This document shows positions 39,441 through 50,983 of a DNA stretch of 64,000 nucleotides, piece by piece (the first letter of the stretch is position 1; each line of letters begins with the position of its first letter). The position numbers and the translations under genes were made by a program. Source of the stretch: Paraspadella gotoi (taxonomy: Eukaryota > Chaetognatha). The DNA is taken from contig CM119267.1 in the NCBI GenBank assembly GCA_051294375.1, positions 14,129,694 through 14,193,693 of the forward strand, given 5' to 3'. The notes below the pieces were generated by a model that saw nothing but the letters and a program-made list of their open reading frames with translations, searched no databases and was not told where the DNA came from.

Positions 39441-42400
39441 TCTCTCTGCCCAATCCACATTCGTACTGGCAATTTTTTCCCCCCTATTTGATAAAAGGAG
39501 AAATAATTCTCTCGTTCTTTTCATCTTCAAAACCACACGAACGAAAAAGTAAAAAAGAACAAATTTCTCCCATTTTATTAATTTTTATTCTGGAGTTCGC
39601 ACGTCCCACCAAATTTTCAGGGGTCTACTTTCCCCCAAATTCGAGGTGTTCGATCGCCATTTCGGACCTTCAAATTTAACAGAGAGTCAGTGGAAATAAA
39701 GTAAGTCTCCTGAGCCTGCGCCGCGCCCCGTCAGAACGCGAGGACCACCGGAGGCACCCAGATGAGAAGCCTCTCTATCCGGAGCCATCGGGAAGTCCCG
39801 ATCCGCCTTCGTCCGAAATATTAAATTTTTTTTCTTTCCCCCTCCCTAAAACACTTTCGCTCTCTTCTTTGCCACGCGCATTCTCCCTGAACGCAACCAC
39901 ACCACTCTCTCGATCCCCTCCACCACAACTTTCCCCACTCCCGACATCCCCGGCGCAGGCTGAAGGACCACATGTCGGGTCAGGTCACGGTCCAAGGATC
40001 CTCCAGCAGCGCGTCCGCCACTGCCGGCGGCGCCTCGCAGCAAGGTAAGTTGATCGAAAGAGGCACTTACCTCTAAAACACCTCATTAAAAAGTCGTTTT
40101 TATAAAAAAAATTACAACGCTGCGTAATATTTAGTTCAAAGCGTCTTTTTCGCATATAATCCTTAGTTTTACGCTGTTTTGATGTGATTATAACCTTTGT
40201 TCATCGTTTAAAAAAACCTAATCTCTACCCTCACATGTCATTATAAAACAAAAATAATAACTGTAATAAAAAGGCAATATATAGTAAGAGTTGGAGAAAA
40301 ATATAGGCTAAAATAATGATTGCTCGTGTTTTGCTCCAAGAGTTGGGATGTGTTTCTGCATGGAGTGAGAATTTGCGTTTGACAAACCCTCTTTTTCCCC
40401 TGAAGGTCTGAGAAAAGGGAGTCAGTAATGAAAGAAATTAAATAGCGATTGAGAAGAAAGATCACCATATCGTTTCGCTTTTTTTTTTATTTTGGGGTTT
40501 TTTTTTACCTTGGTTTTCAGTTTTTATCAATTTTATTTTAAGTACTTTTTTTTTTAATCTTTCGGGGATGACTGCTTTGTATTCGTAACCTTTATTAACA
40601 CTACCCTTTCCCACTCAAAAAAAAAAAAATTCCAACAACTCTTGAACAAAAGTGACCGTATAATTTTTTTATTTCTGAGAGTTAACAAAAAAAAAACAAG
40701 CATGCAACGCTGGCATTAGACGTCAAGATTAGAGAGGAATAAAATTATCGTTGTAATGGCAGGGCAATTTCTGTAAAATGAGTCAAAAATCGTAAAATAT
40801 AACTTATTTTTATTTGAAAGAAACGCTTTTAATACCTCATTAACCTCCATTGTTGCTCTTTACCTTGTCATCCTTTCTTTGCCACTCGAAAGACGAGGCG
40901 ACCAAAAAATAAAAATCCAAAATCCTGTCTCCTGCGTATCACAAAAAAAAATCGTCATTAAAAGAAATTAAAATCTCCGCGCGTCTTAAAAAAAAAAATC
41001 AGCAACCTCTCTCTGTACTCGCCTTGTGTGTAAATTGCATGTAAATAAAAAATGGTGAGTCTCCAAGGATCAGACCCGAAATCGACGTGGGTAATTCCTC
41101 TCTCTCTCTCTCTCTCTCTCCTCTCTTCTAGATTCCCCCTGGAGATTTTCAACTTAAAATAACTTATTTCGCCGGTCGAAATTCTGCGCTTGAATCGTTT
41201 TTAATAAGGCACTTTAAAAATTTATGTATCAATAAACTATAAATAGCATTTATTTAGCAGTTAAAGTAAACAGAAAAAAAAAATAATATCGAGGAGAATT
41301 TCGAACGAGGCTTTCTCTTCCACTTCTCGATCTCTCATTCCTTAATTCAACACTTTTTTTGTCTTTCATTAAATCTCAGAAACGGAAATTCTTTGGTTCT
41401 TGTCTCTCAATTTTATTTTAAAGAATAAAATGTGGACTAACCTTAGGCCCATGGCGAATCTAACCAATGAATGTTTTTTTGTTTTGTTTTTTTTTTTTTT
41501 TTGGTGCAAAGAATTTCCTGTTTTCTCTTTTCTTTTAAAGATTCCATCCGTAGTCCTTGTGAAGGGATTAAGTAGATATAATGAGCAGCGAGTAGCGGAT
41601 GTATGCACTCAATATATATAATAACTTATATGTTTCAAAAGAAGTCATAGATTTTGACACTTGCATACATCTCCCGCTCGCCGAAGTCTTTCTATGAATC
41701 CACCGCCGTAATCCGTACTATAAACGCGTAACGCGCTAGTTTTATAGTAAGAGCCCATAGAAAGACCGCCAGTGAGTCAAATCTCAGGGTACCAAATCTT
41801 CTTTCTTCTTTTTTTTTTGTTTCCTCGCTCTCGAATCTATACTAGAGAATTTTTTAGACGTATTAGAATTTAGTCATTTTCTTAATTTCATTTTTTTTTT
41901 TAATCTTGCGTCGCGCTTCTTTTGAGTTACACCGACTTCAATTTCGAGGCGAGAAAAAAAAAAGATTGAAATGACGTCGGTGTACAAACTCTTAGATTTT
42001 TTTTATTATTAATATCATTTTTTTAAATTCATGACATTTAACCAAGAATGTGATTGCGCATGCCGAATGTGTAGCAGGACTATATGGTGATGGAAGTAAA
42101 AAAATTGTTCGTAGACTTTAAATTGATTACGAAGGTAATTTTGGGTAAAAAAAAAAGTCGATTAGAAATATAGTTTGGGATTTCTGATAATGACCTATAT
42201 GTAACAATCTCCCTTCATGATCTTAGATTCATGCATCATGGCTGATACTAAAAGATATTTTTTTAACTCGGAATATTAATGCTTAAATTTTTAAAAAAAC
42301 TGCTTGCCTAATCCTTTGCTTTAGCTTTAGCCAAGACCATTTGTTTTGCAGTATGATTTGTTTTTGGTTTGCCTGAATACCGATTTTCTGGCCACTGAAA

Positions 42401-45049
42401 AAATTTATTTTGAATGGAATTTGCTTATTTTATTTTATTTTTATTTTTGAAAGAAGAAAAAACAGAGGTGATGGAAAGTTTAGGTCAGCCATCAAAGTGC
42501 TGGGTGCGAGTTTTTCTAAAAAATGTGGAAGAATTGAAAATTTTGTCGCTGGAAAATGTAACAATTTCTTCCAACTTTGGGGGCGGTATTCTTAGTAATA
42601 ATCTCTTTTTTAACATTGTTTACTATATTTAGATCGTCGCATAACTTTGTTTGAGTCTTCAATTTGTTGAGTTTTTAAAAACTCAGGAGGGACTTATTTA
42701 TCTTTTCATACATCCATTATATATGGAGTTAAATATTATTAAATCGAATTTAAATCCAGCATCGCTGTTCTCTGAACTTAACCGTCACTTTGTTCTATTC
42801 GCAGAATTTTTACGTTCAAAAACTTTCACTTTTAAATCACTGTAAAGGCAAGTCTTTATCCACACGATTCAAACTTTAATAGGAATCATTTCAATCTGAG
42901 AGACAAACTTTTGTTTATTTTTATTTCGTTTTCAAATGATCTTCCGAAAAATCGGTTCTTCTACGCATGCGTGTTCCACGTATTCGAATTTCACGGCTCA
43001 GCCTTTTTTTGGTTGATGCTTGAAGTTTTTTTTTATTTCTGTTTATATTCTTTTTTTTATTGTTGTCACGAGAGCCTTCCTTTATGTAAGTTCGGCTGCA
43101 AACGAACCAATCTGTGTTAGCAAAACTAATACACTAGTTTTCACCCACCCACCCATTTTATTTCCTCTTTTTTTAATTCATTGATTATTTTTTCTTTATT
43201 ATTTCTGGTTATTCTGGTACCCTGAAAAACTTGGTCGACGACTTCTGCCATAGTTTATTTAAAAAAAAATAAATTCAGCGATATTCCATTCATTATAAAT
43301 TACACTCGTACTGCAATGATACAATGGTACTCTATATCTGAGCAATTAATAATTAAGTAAAAATTTAAATGCTCGGATTAATTATAATAAGCACAGAGTA
43401 CAAAATGAAAGCAATCTTTCTTACAAGAGTGTTTTCGAGCAAGTGCTCTCTTGAATGACACAACAATTGCTTCAAGATGATTCAAGATAATTATTCTCCC
43501 GCATTGCGTGGGTGATATTACATTTTTAGCGCTTAAACAAGAATATAAATCTTAAGATATATTTAAAATTAGATATTTATTTTTGGAAATTAATGCCTTT
43601 TTTGGTGCTAGAGTATTCGGCATCTTGATGCATGTTTTTTAGAATAGTCGGTCACGTTTTCTTTTTGAGCGATTCTTATTTTACTAATAAACATGTACAA
43701 ATAGAAATTATATTTATAGATTTTAATTTTTTTTCGCCACTAGATGACGTGACCGACGAAAAGAAACCAAAATCAACGAATTTAAATTTTTATAATTTTT
43801 TTTCTAAAAAAAAATTTAAAAAAAGGTTGTCATTCATCCACCGACACGCTTCGTGTACTTTCGTTTTCATTGCAGTGATCAGAGAAATGTCTTCAGAAAT
43901 GCAGTCGTCAGCCGGTGGTGGCCATGGCGGCATGGGCGGCATGAGCGGTGGTGGATCCTACGGGGGCGGCTCCTCTTCGTCCTCTTCTTACTCTTACTCC
44001 AAGAAAACCGTGTCATCCAGCTCTATGATTCAGTAGACGACAGGGAACGATTTTGTGATTCGCTAGATAATCTAGGTTGGGCGGGGAGATTTAGTGATCT
44101 ACGAAAATGTCGGGCGAAGCCTTTCTGGTTTTTTTGGGGGGCTTTTTTTTCTTACAAAGTTTAAAACATATTTAAATAACGCGGTTCAGAGATTTTGAGG
44201 GTAAACAAAACGATCGATACGCAGAGACGGTAAAAAAAATAATTTTGTTTTCGTGTATTTGTTTTTTTACTTCATTCTTCATTATTTTTTTTTATATTCA
44301 TTTTAGTCTCTTTTCGAGCTCCGCTATGTGTGTAAACTAATTGGTGGCTGAATTATAAACAAATTAGTCTACTGAAGGGAAACGAGTATTTTTCGATGCC
44401 CCACTCATCGAAAAAATGCTTCGTTCCCTTCAAAAAAAAAATACAAACAAAAAACAAACAAAATGCTTAAGAACATTGTCGCTTACCAACACATGGCATG
44501 TCCACTATTTTAATTGTAACAAATAGTTTTTTTACGCTTTTCAAACTTATAGATGCCAGTAAAATCGTCTATAATGTCAATCTTTTCAAAGTACTACTTT
44601 TTTAAAAAAATAAATACAACGCTTTGTACAAAAAAATTGCTTGTACCAAACGTCATCGCTCATTCCACAAAAAAATTTAATTCGAGACGGCAAAACACAA
44701 TAATTTTTTCTCTTTTTACCCTAAATTCTCACCGATTTTAAGTCTTATTTTTTTGTGACACTCGTGCGGCAGGAAAATTAGGATTTTAAATTGGTGTTCC
44801 GCTTATATTTTTTATGAGGCTCCAAGCGAATTAAAAATCACGATTGTGATATGAATTTTTTTTCCTCTCTCTCTATCATGTACACAATTTTTTTTCATCG
44901 ATTTAAAAGCGTTTGATCACATAAGAAGCACAAACAAAAGAACAATGGAAACTTCCAAACTGAAAAAGGGAAAAAAACATTTGGTTTTTATAGACTCGCG
45001 TACGTCATGAATCCATTTGCTTTTCTCTTTATAGTGACCATCTCCTAAG

Positions 45050-45107
<58 letters not shown>

Positions 45108-48100
45108 TCTAAACCTTTATTCTCTCTCCCTCTGTCCTCTATCTCGTCACGTAATTAATTTGAAATATAAACACATTTTTTTTGCGGTCTACAGTGGAAC
45201 GGGAAGACTCTGCTCGCACCGTTTCATTAAAAGACTTTCAGTAGTGTTACTCTAGTCTCAGTAGCTGATTTAGACGGACTCGGATCGGCCCTCGTAGTAG
45301 TGACGCCGTTTACCACGACGACGGTCACGAGCAACAGTCCGACACCCCCCTTCCTCCGAATTCCCCGCACTCTTGGACCTGACCCCATCCAGATCCGGGG
45401 AGACCCGGGCCTGACCTGACCCAGACGAACTACCCGTGAGGCAGACCTGCTCAACACAGATGCGAAACGTCGAATTCCATCGCCGAAAAACAAACTTCCA
45501 TATATAAAATTCGCATTCTTAGATTATTTTATTTAGAATAATATTTGGCAAAAAAAGTAGACCGAAGTCTGGAAATGCAATTATCAAAAGTAGAATTTTT
45601 TAGATTAATACGGCAATTAGTGAGAAAAAAAATTATTAGTAGAAAAAGAAGAGAGGGAGAGAAAAAACGTGAAAAAACGACGAAAGAAAAATATTTCCTT
45701 TCTTAAATCTGACACGAACTTCGTCTTTACACGCTGTCTCTCTCTCATAATAGACTCCTATTTTAATTAGAATAAATTTGACAACAAATAGAAAGAACAT
45801 CATTGCATGGACTCATAATTCTAGAGTTGCTGCTTGTTAAAGTCCTTTCTAGAAGGAGCGAAAGTACTTCTGTATGAATTAGTTTGTTTTCATTTGATTT
45901 TTAAAACAGGTCAACCTTTGTCTGTTTGTGGTTCAAGAGTTGTGACTTTTTCTTCCAAACGACTTTTTTGAGTTTACGATTTCCATTTAATTTTCTTGGT
46001 GGATCTCACATCTAACGCTCTCACTCTTCTTGTATCTCTCTCTTTCTCTATCTCTCTCTCTCTGTCTATCCGAATTAATTAGAATATATGCTTTTTAGAC
46101 TGACCAATCAGAATTTTTTTTCTCTTATTACCATTTAATTGCTTAAAAAGAGATGGTCCACTAGAGTTCCCTTTAATGTTATTATCCAAGAGCCTTGCGG
46201 TTCTCTTGAAGGAAATTATAAATTTATTTTGATTGGTTTAGTTGGATGAAAGCATGAATATTTTAGAATAATGTAAATTGTACCATAGTTGTACTCAGTT
46301 TTGGTTGGGTAACATGGGTTTTTTAGCTTTTGAATTTGAATGCAAGATTGGTTGCAACGGTTGCTTTCAATGCATTTGGCTCCCTAACGAATCTCACTGT
46401 ATTCTTTTCCATCCTTTACTCGAAACGCACGGCTAAAACAGCACACTAGTATTAAAAATCAAGAGAGAATTTAAAATTTCGTTCTAACAAATCTTATGTG
46501 ATCTTTCGCAAAACGAAGAAGCAAGGAAAATATTACTATAGAAATAACCCGTTTGTGCCTGTATTTTTACCGCAATTAAATTGTTACTTTATTACTTTCA
46601 TTAGCAAATTCATTTATCGTGTTATTCACAATAGAATAAAAGCTTGGTGCTACTATCCATCAAAATTTTGTGACTTATTTTTTTGGTTTTATTTTTGACT
46701 ACGAAATCTTTGGCATTCTTTTGAGTTCCATAACGGCTCCACACACATAAGTTGCACTAAGTTATTTTGCTTTCGGGATTTTATTTTTGCACAGATATTC
46801 AACCTTTTTTTCACAAAGGGAAATGCTTGAATAAAATTTTAACTGAAAGGGTTTTTTTAAACATCAGTTCGCAGAAAAAAGCTAGAGCTCGCATCGTACA
46901 TGAAGCACAGATTTATGTTCATTAAACTTCATATATATTTGAAATTAAAGTATTCCAGCTCAAATATATTAAAACTCACTTTAATTTATTAATTTTGAAT
47001 TCTTTTTTAAAAAATTCAGTTGCACGTCAAACAGAGCACAATTTTAAAAATTAATTTATTTTTTAAATTTTTTTCTCCTCAAATTAATGCACAAAACTCG
47101 CACCGTTTTTGTTCAAAAGCGAAGAAAAAACAGAATAAAGGAAAGGAGGAAAGGAAGCAGGAAACCTCAGCTAATTACGTACCGAATTTTCTGCTCGTCC
47201 CCGATTCAACGGATTTATAACCAAGAAAAAATCGCTATATATCTTTTTTTACAGCGAGTCGGTGCGCTGAGAATGATATTATTATTATTATTATATTATT
47301 CTCTCCCCATTACATTATAAAAAAATATACTTTATATTAGGAATATAATTAAATCTAATATATAGAGAAATTAATTAATTTTTTACATTTTTTTTTAAAT
47401 TTTAATAAAAAAATTAAAAATTTAAAACAAGTAATCTTGCAATTTTCCATTAATTAATTTTTTTTTATTCATTTCGTTATCGCTATAAACTTTGGAAATC
47501 AGGATCAAGTGAGTATGGCGAAATGTGACGACGGATTATGCCCGAGGATTCGCCTATTTATAGTCTTTTTTCTATGTTTGTTTTCTTAAAAATAATGTTA
47601 TCAGTTCTCATTTAAAACCTTTAGACATAACCACTCTTAATTTTCTCTTTTTCTAAAATTGTAAACGAAAACAAAGCTTCGAAAGAAAACAAAAACCGGG
47701 AGAAAGTTGTGATACGGCTCCGACGCCCGCAGGGGGCGCGGGCTACAGAGCGATCTCAGCTCAGAGTAGAAGATTACTCCAAGCATTTGGAGGTAGTTCC
47801 GTCGGCAGGTATCTTTTGAACGCCTCTCCCCTTAACATCATTTCCGCGTTTTCCTTTCGCGGTATTTTTTTTCTCTCTTTCTTATAAAACCTGCCGGCGT
47901 TACATTACATTATGCATACTAGATTGTTTTTAAATTAACCTAAATGTTTTTTAATTTATTTTATTTTAATATTAATATAATGCTTGTATCTCGCACCAAA
48001 CTTGCACACTATTTTTTTGCCCATTATTTTTCTGATGTATGTACATAGTATGAAAAATTGAACTTTTTTAATTTTGAATTTATTGCTCAAGTCCCAAGTA

Positions 48101-50917
48101 AAGCGTTAAACATCCGATTTAAACTGTTATATAAGTACAATTTCATAGAACACAAATATAACAACAAACTTAAATCCGGCACGCACTCTGTTTTAATGCT
48201 TATTTTATTTCAAAATAAAGCAGTTTCTTTTTTAAAAAATTGTTCTTATAAAACAAAATATAACACTATTTTCTTTGCAACCTATCTGTGCTACATGTAG
48301 TCGCGTCCATGAGTCAAAAAGATTAGAAAAGAGAGTCAGCTCAGAAAATTGAATAGTATTGAGAGTCGGGGGCAGGGATTCGAGCTAACGGTTGTTTGGG
48401 GTCTCTCTCATTGCACGTCCTGGGAATTCCGCTTTTTCGCTACGACCGCCTTCGCACCAAGCTGGGTAGGTGAACTATGGTGAAAACTATGTACGGCATG
48501 TCAACAAGACCAGGACCCTTCTCTTTAAAATATACTTGAAATATATGAAAAATTAAAGAAACGAGTAGTTAATGAATGAACTGTAACTTTGTTTAAAGAC
48601 ATCTGACGGAGCACTGCACATTTTGCCACTTTCATAACAATGATTTTTTTTTCTTCACCACAGTGACGGTGACGCGAAGCGAAATGTCCGCCAAGACGAC
48701 CTACCAAAGGTCAGCGAAGGGACCCATCTCGATCACGGAGTGCTCTCCGGACGGCAAATACATTTGTCTTGAAAACACAAACAAGAGCAAGGTGAGCGCT
48801 TTTTTTTTTATACCTGAGCTTGTTAAATAACACTCCGCTTCTGTTCTGCTAGTAAATATGACGAGTTTGAACAATGAAGTTTATGGCCTATTTATTCCTG
48901 ATAGATTTTTCCTTAATAAGGACCTTATCCGTTTTTTTACCATGAGAACTTCAATACCGGATATTCCCACTTAAACCTTTGGCGCCTCCTTATTTATGTT
49001 TTAAGGAATCTTAAATTTTTGTGTGCATTCCACGAGCTGGCTAGTATTGAAAAAAAGATTTGAAATCGTTTGAAAACCGGAAATCATGCAAACAATTTCA
49101 AAAATTATTTTTTTTATATTTTTATTGATTCTTTTTAAATGAAACTTGTAGTCAGGAAATAAGGTAAGATAATATTTTTGAGGCTGCATTATTGCAGACT
49201 ACAGCACTGCTGCATCAGCAATGAACATGCGGCATATTCTTTCTTCTATGACTGCCAGATTATCTACATTTAGAAACTATCAAGTTTTCACTATCACTTT
49301 CTTACATTATTATTATTTAGACGATGATATTAATTTTACATTCTTGCAAATATCATCGTTAGATTGGAATGAGAACATCCAAGCATTGAGCAAATAAAGT
49401 ATGAAGAATTGTATATTTTAAAAGTTTGCCCAATGCTTTGTTTTAACTTTTTCAAGGGTAAAATTGTAATGTTTTGTAATATTTTATGACAACCTATTAA
49501 GGAGCCTAAGTAAGCAAAAATTGGTATGATGTTCAGATGTATTCAAGTCCCATAACTTTAAATAGGCTCTCTCTCTCCCTATTTGACTTTTTTTGTACTT
49601 CATATTAAGTAAATATTTTTCCATTAAATGCATCTCTACTATACAAATATCGCATGTTCTCCCTCTCTATAACTTTACGATATCAACATTTTCAACAGTC
49701 GGTCAGTGTAAAATAATTTTTATTTTCTTGTCAGCAAACTACCAAATGATAACCATAGTACCGATTACAACAGTTAATATGAAATATTGAACCAAAGCTC
49801 CTTTTATAGTTGGGAATCTAATTTATATTTTCAATTTAAACTCATTTTCCCAAAAAATTTGACATATTCTTATTCAAAAGGAAAAAAAATACAAAAACTG
49901 ATTCTTGTCTTTGAAATTTGTCACCCGAACTCCACCAATTTTTAACAAACGATCTCAGTTCAAAAAAAAAAATTCACTTACTTGCAATCGCTCATCAATG
50001 GTATCCTTTGGTGTCCTTAAATATCACGGTCGACAGTTCGCAATTTCAAGAATCAGGATTCACAACAAAAAAAGAGTCGCGAGTCAAAAAACGGCGACGC
50101 TACTTTCCGAGTTTTGTTGAGTTGGAATTTTAACTATTTTGAACTTTTCCCTCCTACCCTCTCCCGCTATTTCTTTCCCACACCTCCACTGTCCCCCTCT
50201 CCTCCCTCTCCTACCCTCCACCCTTAAAAATAATAATAATAAAAAAAAACAGGACCAGAACATGACGGACTGGGTTATCAAACGGACGGTCGACAACAGC
50301 AAAGATCCCTTCATTTTCCGATTCCCCAAAGGCTTCATTCTCAAGGGCGGGAACGAAAACAATAGCGTCAAGGTGAGAAAGACGACGAAGACAAAGATTA
50401 AGATTAGTAATCATAAGTCACATTTGTAACCTAAATACAATTATAGAACATATTTTTCATAAAACAAAAATACATATACCGATAAGTAGTCTTAACAATT
50501 TTTGATTTCCTTCGTTTTCATAATTTATCTACTTCCTCTTTCCTTCCCTTTTCTTTTTTCTTTCCTTCCTTTCCTTCCAGATTTGGGCGAAGAACACGGG
50601 CGGGGTTCACAAACCTCCGGAGCAACTCGTCTGGAACGAAGAGGAGAGCTGGGGCGTCGGCTCCAACATCATCACCACACTCTCCAACGACAAGGGCGAC
50701 GTGAGTCACTTTTGTTTCTCAATCAAAGTTTTCTCGAATTGCATCGTCTCGTCTGCCCGAGCTCAAATTTTAGTTTTCTTCTTTGTGTGATTCCCGAATT
50801 GTGAAATATTTATGTAAATTGGTAACAACGAAATAAATGTTCTTTTTTCTTTAGGAAAAAGCGACGCACATCCAAAAGACGATCTACGAAAACGCTTTGA
50901 TTCTATTCTCTCTCTCT

Positions 50918-50983
<66 letters not shown>

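Larger units (their letters stand above)
36700..39822 (-). repeat. Inverted copy of about 20100-22650
   Basis: Read on the - strand it repeats the intron after the linker-12 exon, the GA array, the coil 2 exon, the rod-end exon and the next intron. It switches back to + strand filament sequence at about 39823 with no N. It also contains about 370 bases (38795-39165) that the other copies lack. A strand switch inside one exon set would disrupt the gene, so misassembly or a local inverted duplication in one haplotype is likely. Confidence 0.75.
39823..46021 (+). repeat. Repeated IF locus segment, copy C (cleanest, continues to unique sequence)
   Basis: It starts in the intron just before the tail-start exon and matches copy A to 28801. 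It then continues without a break into unique sequence and the lamin-tail exons. Its exons are intact, so it is the best representation of the 3' half of the gene. Confidence 0.8.

Noticed and set aside
41132-41157. Another phase-1 mini tail exon after a CT tract and CTAG (D-S-P-W-R-F-S-T, stop)
   Set aside because: Only eight residues, the acceptor context is just the repeat, and copy A (near 23945) differs in sequence. Chance is more likely.
20838-46021. True tandem array of three or four IF genes
   Set aside because: The copies lack the 5' exons, are joined by fixed 25-N runs, and differ by random indels in exons and introns alike. One locus sequenced several times explains this better.
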